20,290 nucleotides of DNA from Halobacteriales archaeon SW_9_67_24 (GTDB lineage Archaea; Halobacteriota; Halobacteria; Halobacteriales; Halococcaceae). The DNA is taken from positions 12,271-32,560 of the forward strand of contig PXSV01000023.1 of NCBI GenBank assembly GCA_003022685.1, written 5' to 3'. The notes beneath the pieces were generated by a model, which made no database searches, was not told the DNA's origin, and saw nothing but the letters and a program-made list of their open reading frames with translations. A program made the translations under genes and the position numbers. Of the stretch, positions 1 through 7,078 are shown one piece after another; within the stretch, counting starts at the first letter, position 1; every line of letters starts with the position of its first letter.

Positions 1-2
1 CG

Positions 3-974
3 AAATGGTCGAAGGGAGAGTACGCTTCGCTCCCGACGTTCACCACGCCGTTCGTGGAATACAATCGGCGCACCGCGACATTCAACGAGGACTCGGCTTC
101 GCTGGCGACTGTTGGGGGACGCATCACCGCCGAGTATGTGTTGCCCGACGAAGCCCGCGACACGCCCCACTCGCGCTATCTGTTGAATGACGATTACGAG
201 ACGACCGGCGCGACGCTCCACTACCGCAATGGCGAGTTCTTCCTCCACGTCCGAACAAAGGCGGACGTGAACGACCCCGAACCCGTTGAGAACGGAACGG
301 TTCTCGGCGTTGACCTCGGGATCGAAAACCTCGCCGTCACTTCGACGGGGATGTTCTGGAGTGCGGATGAACTCAACCATTGGCGAACCGAGTACGTCGA
401 ACGGCGTCGGTCATTGCAGGAGTGCGGCACGCGGTGGGCACACGAGAACGTCCAGTCTGTCGGGCAGAAAGAGACGGGACGATTCGAGCAGTATCTTCAC
501 CGCGTGGCGAACGGACTCGTCACCGAAGCGGTCGAACACGGTTGTTCGCATATCGCCTTTGAGCGACTGACGGACATCCGCGAGCGAATGCCGCGAACGC
601 GGAAGTTTCACGAATGGGCGTTCGACCGCCTGTTCGGGTACGTCTCGTACAAGGCCGAAGCGCGTGGTATCTCGGTCGAACAGGTGAACCCACAGTACAC
701 GAGCCAACGATGCTCGACGTGTGGATTCACCGTCCGCGAGAACCGCCCGTCGCAAGACACCTTTTGCTGCCAATCCTGTGGCTATGAGAACCATGCCGAT
801 TACAACGCGGCGAAGAACATCGGCCTGAAACTCCTTCGGAGCCAAACTGGAACCGAGGGAGGCGCACCCGTAGGCGTGCGCCTGAACAGCGGGATGCTGA
901 ACACGAGCGGGGTTACATCCGCACCGAGCGAATCGGTCAGAGTGGGAGTCCACGCTGAATGCCACGGCCTTTAG
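3..974 (+). CDS. tnpB: TnpB-like RNA-guided nuclease / IS200-IS605 family OrfB (5'-truncated by window edge)
   Basis: The frame is open from base 3, so the true start lies to the left; 323 residues are visible of about 400-430 usual for the family. All three RuvC acidic residues are present: Asp at 312-314 in GVDLGIE, Glu at 561-563 in AFERLTD, and Asp at 798-800 in NHADYNAAKNIG. A zinc finger sits between the last two: CSTC from 711 and CQSC from 768. TnpB proteins are RNA-guided DNA nucleases encoded by IS200/IS605 and IS1341-type elements, using a guide RNA transcribed from the 3' end of the element. No TnpA transposase gene is visible, but it could lie to the left. The C-terminal tail after the RuvC III motif is low in conserved features, as is common in haloarchaeal members. 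Catalytically intact by inspection; activity is inferred. Confidence 0.93.
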   Translation, partial: KWSKGEYASLPTFTTPFVEYNRRTATFNEDSASLATVGGRITAEYVLPDEARDTPHSRYLLNDDYETTGATLHYRNGEFFLHVRTKADVNDPEPVENGTVLGVDLGIENLAVTSTGMFWSADELNHWRTEYVERRRSLQECGTRWAHENVQSVGQKETGRFEQYLHRVANGLVTEAVEHGCSHIAFERLTDIRERMPRTRKFHEWAFDRLFGYVSYKAEARGISVEQVNPQYTSQRCSTCGFTVRENRPSQDTFCCQSCGYENHADYNAAKNIGLKLLRSQTGTEGGAPVGVRLNSGMLNTSGVTSAPSESVRVGVHAECHGL

Positions 975-985
975 GCCGTGGTAGC
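830..985 (+). ncRNA. Candidate omega/reRNA (sense-overlapping RNA) at the 3' end of tnpB
   Basis: By analogy: TnpB guide RNAs are made from the 3' end of tnpB plus the element's right end, and sense-overlapping non-coding transcripts are described for IS1341-type genes in haloarchaea. The region after the RuvC III motif ends in the 962-981 hairpin, which would form the scaffold's terminal stem, with the guide taken from DNA just downstream (about 985 onward). Boundaries are estimates and no promoter was identified. Confidence 0.35.
962..981 (+). repeat. Right-end hairpin of the TnpB element
   Basis: A perfect 8-bp inverted repeat (CCACGGCC / GGCCGTGG) with loop TTTA spans the tnpB stop codon (972-974). 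A subterminal hairpin at the right end is typical of IS200/IS605-type elements, where TnpA recognises it as single-stranded DNA. The exact element boundary, a few bases to the right, cannot be fixed from this copy alone. Confidence 0.75.
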
Positions 986-1053
986 TTACCCATCAGGACT
1001 GCTGCTCCGCGGCCGCACAGCCGCCGCAACCGCCAGCCGCGGACGCCGGCCGC

Positions 1054-1896
1054 TCATCGCTCCCGGACGACGACGAACTCCGCGAGATCCCGAAGGTACT
1101 CCTCGGCGTGGTCGTCGTCGATCGCGACCGAATCGAGCGCCGCGAGCGCGTCGTCGGCCGTCCGGCGCGCGAGATCGTTCGCCTCCTCGGGCGCGAGATC
1201 GGTAACCTCGACGAGCGAGGGGCGATCCATCTCGCTGTCCTGGCCAGTGGGCTTGCCGAGGTCGTCGGCGTTGGCGGTCGCGTCGAGCACGTCGTCGCGG
1301 ATCTGGAAGGCGACGCCGACATCCTCGGCGTACGCCCCGAATGCCTCCACGGTGGCGTCGTCGGCGTCGGCCGCGACCGCTCCCAGCTGGGCCGCCGCGC
1401 GAAACAGCGCCCCCGTCTTCCGGCGGGCGAGTTCCATGTACTCAGCCTGGGTACTCGGGTACGCGACGAGTTCGGTCGCCTCGCCCTCGCCGAGCTCGAC
1501 CATCGCCTCGCTCACGACCTCCATCGCGCGCTCGTCGGCCGCAAAGAGCGCGAACGCCTCGCCGAGCAGCCCGTCCGAAGCGATCAGCGCCGACCCGTGA
1601 CCGAACGCCGCCCACGCGCTGTCGGTCCCTCGGCGGACGTCCGAGTCGTCGATGACGTCGTCGACCACGAGCGAGGCGTTGTGAACCAACTCGATCCCGA
1701 CCGCGAAATCGACCGCCGCGCTCGCCGCCCCGCCGGCGGCCTCGCAGGCCAGGACGGTGACCATCGGCCGGACACGTTTTCCCCCAGAAAGCGCAACGTG
1801 TTCGAGCTGGGCAGCGAGGTCGTCGGGCTCGGACGCCGCGCAGACGGCTTCGAGGCGCTCCTCGACCATCGCCCGTCGGCGTTCGAGATACTCCAT
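1054..1896 (-). CDS. idsA: Polyprenyl (geranylgeranyl-type) diphosphate synthase
   Basis: A 280-residue all-alpha trans-prenyltransferase that condenses isopentenyl diphosphate with allylic diphosphates to make precursors of archaeal lipids or quinone side chains. Both aspartate-rich motifs are present: DDVIDDSDVRRG in the first half and FQIRDDVLD in the second. The GGKRVRP isopentenyl-diphosphate-binding segment lies near the N-terminus. The ATG at 1896 gives the usual N-terminus (MEYLERRR); the longer open frame upstream shows no family similarity and runs into the divergent promoter region. The residue five places before the first DDxxD is Ala (HNASLVVDD), where classic archaeal GGPP synthases carry an aromatic residue, so a longer product is possible. 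It stands alone, divergent from the DUF433 gene. Haloarchaea usually hold several idsA paralogs; which one this is cannot be told. Confidence 0.9.
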   Translation of the reverse strand: MEYLERRRAMVEERLEAVCAASEPDDLAAQLEHVALSGGKRVRPMVTVLACEAAGGAASAAVDFAVGIELVHNASLVVDDVIDDSDVRRGTDSAWAAFGHGSALIASDGLLGEAFALFAADERAMEVVSEAMVELGEGEATELVAYPSTQAEYMELARRKTGALFRAAAQLGAVAADADDATVEAFGAYAEDVGVAFQIRDDVLDATANADDLGKPTGQDSEMDRPSLVEVTDLAPEEANDLARRTADDALAALDSVAIDDDHAEEYLRDLAEFVVVRER

Positions 1897-1984
1897 TACC
1901 GGACCTTGGACCCGGCGTGAATGTACGTGACGATCCACGGCGACCCCGTTTCTCCCGGAACGCCGACTCCACGATCGACGAGGG

Positions 1985-1990
1985 TTTAAC
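1985..1990 (+). promoter_or_regulatory. Probable TATA element for the DUF433/DUF5615 pair
   Basis: TTTAAC sits about 28 nt before the ATG at 2016, which fits the leaderless promoters common in haloarchaea. The 119-bp interval 1897-2015 also has to hold the idsA promoter on the other strand, where no strong TATA box was seen. Confidence 0.45.
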
Positions 1991-2015
1991 AGCGATCGGG
2001 TCCCTACACGAGGGC

Positions 2016-2339
2016 ATGGCACAGCGAACCGCCCGCATCGTGACGGACGAGGCCGTGATGGGCGGCGAGCCCCGCATCGAAGGCCACCGCATCAGCGTCC
2101 GCCAAGTTGCCGACTGGGTCGAGAAGGGCGACCTCTCGGCGAAAACCGTCGCGGACCGCTACGACCTCGACATCGCGGACGTCTACCGCGCGCTGACGTA
2201 CTACCACGAGCACCCCGGTGAGATGGCTGAAGTCAGGCGTCGCCGCGCGGAACGGGAAGCGCGCGCCCGGAAACGAGCAGCGGTGACGCCGGAGGACTTC
2301 GAGAACGCATCGTCGTCCGAAATCGACGAACCGGAATGA
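2016..2339 (+). CDS. DUF433 domain protein, antitoxin-like (VapB45-type)
   Basis: A 107-residue protein. Its N-terminal two-thirds match the DUF433 pattern: RIVTDEAVMGGEPRIEGHR, then a helical segment ending in DIADVYRALTYYHEHP, a helix-turn-helix-like unit. The C-terminus is a charged Arg/Glu helix and an acidic tail. DUF433 proteins are commonly paired with DUF5615 PIN-like proteins as predicted antitoxins. That arrangement is seen here: the downstream gene starts at 2336 inside this stop codon (ATGA overlap). The ATG at 2016 is preferred over upstream starts because it follows a TATA-like element at leaderless spacing and gives the family N-terminus. Antitoxin function is inferred from family and context. 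Confidence 0.82.
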   Translation: MAQRTARIVTDEAVMGGEPRIEGHRISVRQVADWVEKGDLSAKTVADRYDLDIADVYRALTYYHEHPGEMAEVRRRRAEREARARKRAAVTPEDFENASSSEIDEPE

Positions 2340-2672
2340 CCTATCGCGTTCTCTGTGACGAGAACGTCGACCCACAGACGGTTCAGTACCTCGAACGCGA
2401 CGGTCACGACGACACACGTCCTCACCGCACTACGCCCGAGCGTCGGCGACACAACCATTGCAGAGTACGCGAAAGAAAACACGCGGCTTGTCCTCACAAA
2501 CGATGACGATTTCCTTGATGCCGACGCGTTTCCGGATGTGACCGTTCTCTACGTTCCGGATGACACCCTTCCGGCTCACGATCTCGCGTCGATGGTCGCC
2601 GTGATCGCGTCGTACTGTCCCGAACAGGACGACCTACCGCGCGAGTCGTTTCTCACCGAGGCACTGCTGTAG
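2336..2672 (+). pseudogene. DUF5615 PIN-like toxin gene, frameshifted
   Basis: The ATG at 2336 opens a frame encoding MTYRVLCDENVDPQTVQYL, the expected N-terminus of a DUF5615 (Mut7-C/PIN-like) protein including the acidic DEN motif. That frame turns to nonsense after GHDD and stops at 2504-2506, giving 56 residues. The rest of the family pattern (HVLTALRPSVGDTTIAEYA, LVLTNDDDF and a C-terminal helix) continues in the next frame to the stop at 2670-2672. The shift lies at about 2402-2416, in the repetitive run GACGACACAC, and equals one extra base (or two missing). Without it the protein would be about 112 residues, normal for the family. An alternative is a sequencing error. The reading frame starting at GTG/ATG-like codons after 2350 is not a separate gene. 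Confidence 0.8.
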
Positions 2673-2677
2673 GCGGC

Positions 2678-3580
2678 TCAGACCTCGGGTGGCTCGCCGC
2701 CGAATTCCTCGATCAGCGCGGGCACCACCTCGAAGAGGTCGTCGACGATACCGTAGTCCGCGAGGTCGTAGATCGGGGCGTTCGAGTCGGTGTTGATCGC
2801 CACGATCGTCTCCGCGCCCTTCATGCCGGCGACGTGCTGCACTGCGCCGGAGATCCCGATCGCGATGTACACCTCCGGGGTAACCTGCTTGCCGGACTGG
2901 CCGACCTGGCGATTCTTCGGGAGCCAACCGTTGTCCACGATCGGGCGCGAGGAGGAAAGCGTCGCGTCGAGGGTCTCGGCGAGCGCCTCGATCAGCGCGA
3001 TGTTCTCTTCGTCCTCGATCCCGCGGCCGACCGAGACCAGCACCTCGGCCTCGCTGATATCGACGTCGCCGCCGCCGACCTCCTGGAAGCCCGTCACGGC
3101 CGAGCGCACCGCCGACTCGTCGATATCGGCGTCGAACGCCCGAACCTCGGTATCGTCGGTACCCTCGGCGGGGGGCCACCCGTACTTCTCGCGAGTCACC
3201 GCGAGACCGCCATCGTGCTCGATGTCGATGGCGTCGGTCACGAGCGGGAGCGAGAGCCGGTTGGCGACCGCGGGGGCGTAATCGAGGCCGTTGACCGAGT
3301 TCGGCATGAGGAGGGTGTCGGGCTCGACCTCGTCGTAGAGGGCCTCGACAGCCTGAACGTACACGTCGTGATTGAACTCCTCGCCTTCGTCGATCGTGTG
3401 GATGACGTCGACGCCCTCGCGGTCGAGCCGGTCGACAAACGCCTCGACCGCGCCGCCGATCACGGCGAGGTGAAGGTCGCCGTCCGTGGCGTCGGCGAGG
3501 TCGCGGCCCGCGGTGGCGAGTTCGAAGCTCACGTCGCGCAGTTCGCCGCGTCGGTGTTCGGCGATAGCGAGGACCGTCAT
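2678..3580 (-). CDS. etfA: Electron transfer flavoprotein subunit alpha
   Basis: The 300-residue FixB/EtfA subunit, which carries the catalytic FAD and passes electrons from acyl-CoA and other dehydrogenases to the membrane quinone pool. The C-terminal FAD domain is plain: RPIVDNGWLPKNRQVG at about 211-226 and the ETF-alpha signature (VYIAIGISG...QHVAG...IVAIN) at about 237-263. The N-terminal half (about 1-170) is the Rossmann-like domain that packs against EtfB. The start codon overlaps the etfB stop by 4 nt (ATGA), so the two are translationally coupled. It ends only 5 bp from the convergent broken toxin gene. No ETF-quinone oxidoreductase (fixC) or fixX lies in the window. Confidence 0.95.
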   Translation of the reverse strand: MTVLAIAEHRRGELRDVSFELATAGRDLADATDGDLHLAVIGGAVEAFVDRLDREGVDVIHTIDEGEEFNHDVYVQAVEALYDEVEPDTLLMPNSVNGLDYAPAVANRLSLPLVTDAIDIEHDGGLAVTREKYGWPPAEGTDDTEVRAFDADIDESAVRSAVTGFQEVGGGDVDISEAEVLVSVGRGIEDEENIALIEALAETLDATLSSSRPIVDNGWLPKNRQVGQSGKQVTPEVYIAIGISGAVQHVAGMKGAETIVAINTDSNAPIYDLADYGIVDDLFEVVPALIEEFGGEPPEV

Positions 3581-4371
3581 CCCTCAACCACCCCCGTCTC
3601 GCGGAGCAGGTCGGCCAGCTGGTCGGCCTCCTCGTCAGGACTGCCCTCGAACACGGTGGCGTCGCTCTCGGTTTCGGGTTCGTAGAGCTGGGTGAGCGTG
3701 ATCGGGCTCTCGGTCACCGATTCGTCGAGCCCGAGATCGCCGAGCGACTTGGGCGCGATCTCCTTCGATTGGGCCTGGCGGATCCCCCGAAGGCTCGCGT
3801 AGCGCGGCTCGTTGATCCCGGTCTGGATCGTGAGGACGGCGGGGAGTTCGACGTCGGTGAGCTCCTCGACGCCGCCTTCGAGCTCGCGGTGGACCGAGGC
3901 GACGCTTCCGCCGGGATCGAGATCCAGCGTGTTGACGACCGCGGCCCACTCGAAGCCGATCTCCTCGGCGAGCGCGACGCCGGTGGCCCCGAAGGCGTCG
4001 TCGTTCGACTGGACGCCCGTGAGCACGAGGTCGGGGGCTTCGTCCTCGACGACCGCCGCGAGCACGTCGGCCTTGGTCTCGACGCCGAGTTCCTCCCGCT
4101 CTTCGAGCGCGTCGTCCCACACCCGGATCGCGCGGTCGACGCCCTTCGCGAGCCCCATCCGGATCGTCTCCTCGCTCCGTTCGGGACCGATCGTGACCGA
4201 GACGACCTCGACGTCCTCGCCCGCCTCCTGGAGCTGGACGCCTTCCTCGATTGCGTAGTCGTCCCACTCGTTGAGGTCGTAATCGAGGTACTGCTCGGCG
4301 ACCCCCAACCCCTCGATCTCGAAGTCGTCCTCGACCTCGGCCACCTCGGTTACCGCGATGAGGATCTTCAT
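3577..4371 (-). CDS. etfB: Electron transfer flavoprotein subunit beta
   Basis: The 264-residue FixA/EtfB subunit, partner of EtfA and binder of AMP or a second FAD. The N-terminus MKILIAVTEVAEVED is the family start; an upstream in-frame ATG (4419) would overlap the neighbouring gene and add unrelated sequence. The nucleotide-binding loop LTGVQSNDDAFGATG is at about 117-131. The ETF-beta signature runs from about 160 to 206 (VHRELEGGVE, LPAVLTIQTGINEPRYASL, SKEI). It is first in a two-gene operon with etfA. A TATA-like TTAATGG 25-30 nt upstream predicts a nearly leaderless transcript. Confidence 0.95.
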   Translation of the reverse strand: MKILIAVTEVAEVEDDFEIEGLGVAEQYLDYDLNEWDDYAIEEGVQLQEAGEDVEVVSVTIGPERSEETIRMGLAKGVDRAIRVWDDALEEREELGVETKADVLAAVVEDEAPDLVLTGVQSNDDAFGATGVALAEEIGFEWAAVVNTLDLDPGGSVASVHRELEGGVEELTDVELPAVLTIQTGINEPRYASLRGIRQAQSKEIAPKSLGDLGLDESVTESPITLTQLYEPETESDATVFEGSPDEEADQLADLLRETGVVEG

Positions 4372-4390
4372 CGGGCGGAACTGGCCGCCC

Positions 4391-4404
4391 GCGACCATTA
4401 ACGG
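4391..4404 (-). promoter_or_regulatory. Probable etfBA promoter (TATA-like TTAATGG)
   Basis: On the minus strand TTAATGG is centred about 27 nt before the etfB ATG (4371), the spacing of a leaderless haloarchaeal promoter. It lies in the short gap between etfB and the stop of the upstream regulator gene. Confidence 0.5.
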
Positions 4405-4414
4405 TTCCGGAACC
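4403..4414. promoter_or_regulatory. Perfect 12-bp palindrome abutting the etfBA TATA element
   Basis: GGTTCCGGAACC is a perfect dyad ending two bases before the next gene's stop codon and directly upstream of the TATA-like box, where BRE and operator sites sit. It could be an operator for a dimeric regulator or part of the terminator of the upstream gene. Only the symmetry is observed. Confidence 0.35.
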
Positions 4415-4415
4415 C

Positions 4416-5597
4416 TCAAACCCGGTCGTCGTCGCCGTCGGGCAGGCTGATGAGGTTCTCCCGGCCGATCCGGAGCTTCTCGATTCTCCCCGTGTCGTCC
4501 ATCGACGAGAGGAGTTGCGAGACCTTCGCGTTCGACCAGCCGGTCTCGTCGACGATCGAGGCCTGCTTCATCCGGCCGTCGTTGCGTTCGAGGAGCCGTT
4601 CGACGCGCTCCTCGTCCGAGAGGAGTTCGACGCCGGACGACTCGTTGCCGGCCGCTTCGGGCTCCGCCGCTGACCTGCTTCGTTCCGAAGCCGGGATCGA
4701 CTCGGTGTCGGTATCGGCGTCAGTGGCCTCGGGTGTGCGAGGCGCGCTGTCGTCGTCCGGCCCGCCGCGTGTCCACGTGTACACCCCGACGATCACGACG
4801 CCGGCTCCGAGCACGACTGCGCCCGCCCCGAATACGAGCGGCGGCACCGACGCGAGCGGCCCCGGTTCACTGCCGTCGCCGTCGTTGCTGGTGGTTTCGG
4901 TGGCGGTCCCGGCCCCGGTTTCGGGCGTCTCGGGGAGCGGTGGCCCGGCCGGCCGACCGCTGCGTTCGTAGATCACCCGTGGGGCCCCCGGCTCGAACGA
5001 CGCCGGGCCGTTCCACCGGAGCGTGCGGTTCGTGTACCCGATCGGCGACGTGTCGATCGTGTACCCGCCGGGTGTCTCGATGAGAAGCGTCTGTCCGTCG
5101 GTGAGACGGGGGAGCCACGTGCCCCGGGTGGTGTTGAACGCATCGCCGACGAGCAGTCGATCGCCGCTCTGCCGGGCGAAGTTCGTCCACGTGAACCCGA
5201 CGACGAGCCGCCCGGTGTCGTTGCTGGCGGTTCGCTCGACGATGGTCGCGTTCCGGGTGGCGTTCGTGACGTTCATCGGCCGGCCGGTCGCGTTGGTCGC
5301 CGCGACTGCCGCCCGCTCGAACGTCGCGATCGAAACGCCGACACCACCCTCCTCGAACTCCCTCCCGAGCGCCCTGAACGCAGCGGTGTCGTTCCTGCCG
5401 TGGAGGGTGAACGCGGTCACGACCTGGAAGCGCGCGTTGCCGTCGGGCTGGGGCTGGATGGCGATCGTTGTGGCGGCCTCGGTGCTGTTCGTCGCCTCGC
5501 CCACCCCCGCTCCGGACTGGCCCAGCGCGGCCGGCGGTCCGACGGCGGTGAGGGCGACGACGGCGAGAAGCACGCACACCACCGCCCGAAGGCGCAT
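4416..5597 (-). CDS. Membrane-anchored winged-helix regulator with extracellular domain (DUF7345/DUF7343-like)
   Basis: A 393-residue protein starting at MRLRAVVCVLLAV with a signal peptide (about 1-26). The extracellular domain (about 27-213) has nine N-glycosylation sequons (for example NVT, NAT, NTT, NRT) and the pattern W..F......LLVGDAF......LIETPGGY......LRWNGP. A Pro/Thr-rich linker is followed by one membrane helix (about 251-275), an acidic cytoplasmic linker, and a C-terminal winged helix (about 323-386: LSDEERVERLLERNDGRM, GWSNAKVSQLLSSMDDTG, then a basic wing). This layout matches haloarchaeal proteins with an N-terminal DUF7345-like and C-terminal DUF7343-like wHTH domain; family names are from memory. 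It probably senses an envelope signal and binds DNA from the membrane. The ATG at 5597 is chosen because it starts the signal peptide and lies about 35 nt after a TATA box. Target genes are unknown; the divergent secreted gene is the obvious candidate. Confidence 0.8.
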   Translation of the reverse strand: MRLRAVVCVLLAVVALTAVGPPAALGQSGAGVGEATNSTEAATTIAIQPQPDGNARFQVVTAFTLHGRNDTAAFRALGREFEEGGVGVSIATFERAAVAATNATGRPMNVTNATRNATIVERTASNDTGRLVVGFTWTNFARQSGDRLLVGDAFNTTRGTWLPRLTDGQTLLIETPGGYTIDTSPIGYTNRTLRWNGPASFEPGAPRVIYERSGRPAGPPLPETPETGAGTATETTSNDGDGSEPGPLASVPPLVFGAGAVVLGAGVVIVGVYTWTRGGPDDDSAPRTPEATDADTDTESIPASERSRSAAEPEAAGNESSGVELLSDEERVERLLERNDGRMKQASIVDETGWSNAKVSQLLSSMDDTGRIEKLRIGRENLISLPDGDDDRV

Positions 5598-5628
5598 ACC
5601 CGATTGTCCTCGGGCCGACACGAAAACC

Positions 5629-5636
5629 CTTTTTAT
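5629..5636 (-). promoter_or_regulatory. TATA box of the membrane regulator gene
   Basis: On the minus strand ATAAAAAG lies about 35 nt before the ATG at 5597, predicting a leader of roughly 10 nt. It is one of two back-to-back promoters in the 119-bp divergent region 5598-5716. Confidence 0.55.
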
Positions 5637-5650
5637 CGCTCCGACGACTA

Positions 5651-5668
5651 GACTCGGCGAGTCCGAGC
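5651..5668. promoter_or_regulatory. Inverted repeats between the two divergent promoters
   Basis: GACTC-GGC-GAGTC (5651-5663) overlaps CTCGG-CGAGT-CCGAG (5654-5668). Both lie midway between the TATA boxes at 5629-5636 and 5684-5691, a position suited to an operator controlling both genes. Only the symmetry is seen. Confidence 0.3.
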
Positions 5669-5683
5669 GGCGTTTCGACCGGG

Positions 5684-5691
5684 ATTTTAAT
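5684..5691 (+). promoter_or_regulatory. TATA box of the secreted protein gene
   Basis: TTTTAATA lies about 28 nt before the ATG at 5717, so the transcript should be leaderless or nearly so. Confidence 0.6.
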
Positions 5692-5716
5692 AGCTCGGGA
5701 GCCGGAGGCGGGTCCA

Positions 5717-7030
5717 ATGCGCCGTGCGCTCGCGATCGCGCTCGCTTTCTGCTGTGTTCTCGCGCTCGTCACGCTCGGGGCGTCGGCCTCGCGGCCGCAG
5801 GAGGGCCCACGCGTCGGCTCGGCCGCCCCGGTCACGCCGGCGACTAACACCACCTCGTTTCTTCTGATCTCGCCCGACGCGCTCGAAACGACGGCGTATC
5901 GGGACGCCACGATCGACGTTGCGGCGACGGTCGGGTTCGAGACCACCCGGCTCGACGGACAGTTCCGCCAGGCCGTCCTCGACGAGCGCTTTTCGGCCAC
6001 CGACTCCATGCCGGCCCGTCGGGACCGGATCGAGGCGACCGCCGCCCGGATCGACGGACGGATCGCGGCGCTCGTCGAGCGCCAGGCGGCGACCGTTGCG
6101 GCCTACAACAACGGCTCGCTGTCCGGCCACGAGTTCCTCCGCGAGCTCGCCCACATCGACGTTGCGGCCGGTCGACTCGAAGCCGCGGTCGACCGCGTCG
6201 CGGAGCTCGCGGGCCAGTCGTCGATCGAGGGGCTGCCGGCGGGGAGCTGGGCGCGGAACCAGGCGCTCCGGCTCGACCCCCTCCGCGGCCCGGCCCGCGC
6301 GCGCATCGCCGGCGCGTTCCGCGGCGAGAACACAGTGTCCGTCGACGACGTTCCAACCGGGGTCGCGGCGATCGGGCAGATCCGCGAGGAGCGCCTCACA
6401 CCGCTTTCGGTGTACGTCGAAACGACGCGCGAGGGGATCACGCTGGCGACCGTCGACGAGGGGCGGTACTACCGCGAGGCGTACCTGCCCGGCGAGCGAA
6501 ACGCCACCGAGGACGGCGTCGACGCCGTCACGGACGTCCGCGACCGGCGCGCGGCGCTGTACCCGTGGGCCGAGAACAACTCCGAGTTCAAGAGCCAGCG
6601 CAACGTCCGGCGTGCGGGGATTTCGCGCTTCCGGTTTTCGCACCACCACGGTCGGCTCACGGCGTATCTCGACCAGGACTCCGGCGGGGTGTTCGCCGAA
6701 CACCAGCGCAAGACCCTCGCGCAACTGCCGACGGTCGCACCGGTGAACGCCACCGCCGAGGATCGACGCTTGCTGGTCAACCGCACCCACCCGACCGGCC
6801 CGCTCGAACTGCGCCTCACGAACCGGAGCGGCGGACCGCTCGACGGCACCGTGCTCCTCGACAACCGATCGATCGGTCGAACCGGTACCGACGGCCACCA
6901 CTGGACGGTCGCACCGCGCGGGAACGTCACGGTCGCCGCACGAGCGAACGGGGCGGTCGTCCGGCTCGAAACGACCGCGGGCGTCGCCACCAACCGGAGC
7001 GCTCGCCGCTCGGTTCCCGCATCGTCGTGA
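5717..7030 (+). CDS. Secreted haloarchaeal protein of unknown function (DUF7094/DUF7096-like)
   Basis: A 437-residue protein with a cleavable signal peptide (about 1-24, hydrophobic core ALAIALAFCCVLALVTL) and no other membrane segment or visible C-terminal anchor. Residues about 50-185 are helical and Glu/Arg/Ala-rich, resembling a coiled coil (DGRIAALVERQAATVAAYNNG, then LAHIDVAAGRLEAAVDRV). The middle holds an alpha/beta section ending in ALYPWAENNSEF. The C-terminus (about 350-425) looks like a small beta-sandwich (TGPLELRLTNRSGGPLDG, VLLDNRSIGRTGTDG). Ten N-x-S/T sequons suggest an S-layer-side glycoprotein. It resembles haloarchaeal proteins filed under DUF7094/DUF7096 (from memory, not certain). 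It shares a divergent promoter region with the membrane regulator and precedes a pilin-like gene by 48 bp, so it likely belongs to a surface module. No catalytic motif is recognised. Confidence 0.72.
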   Translation: MRRALAIALAFCCVLALVTLGASASRPQEGPRVGSAAPVTPATNTTSFLLISPDALETTAYRDATIDVAATVGFETTRLDGQFRQAVLDERFSATDSMPARRDRIEATAARIDGRIAALVERQAATVAAYNNGSLSGHEFLRELAHIDVAAGRLEAAVDRVAELAGQSSIEGLPAGSWARNQALRLDPLRGPARARIAGAFRGENTVSVDDVPTGVAAIGQIREERLTPLSVYVETTREGITLATVDEGRYYREAYLPGERNATEDGVDAVTDVRDRRAALYPWAENNSEFKSQRNVRRAGISRFRFSHHHGRLTAYLDQDSGGVFAEHQRKTLAQLPTVAPVNATAEDRRLLVNRTHPTGPLELRLTNRSGGPLDGTVLLDNRSIGRTGTDGHHWTVAPRGNVTVAARANGAVVRLETTAGVATNRSARRSVPASS

Positions 7031-7047
7031 CGCCGCGACACCGAAGG

Positions 7048-7056
7048 TTGAAATAC
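7048..7056 (+). promoter_or_regulatory. Possible TATA element of the pilin-like gene
   Basis: TTGAAATAC lies about 27 nt before the GTG at 7079, consistent with a leaderless transcript. The match to a TATA box is weak. Confidence 0.35.
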
Positions 7057-7078
7057 GGGGCCGCGACCACCGCGTTGC

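Noticed and set aside
993..1053. Minus-strand Cys/Gly-rich tail (GGCGGCAAAEQQS) just past the idsA stop
   Set aside because: It might be a remnant of a gene interrupted by the TnpB element, but the frame upstream is a shadow of idsA and nothing else supports it.
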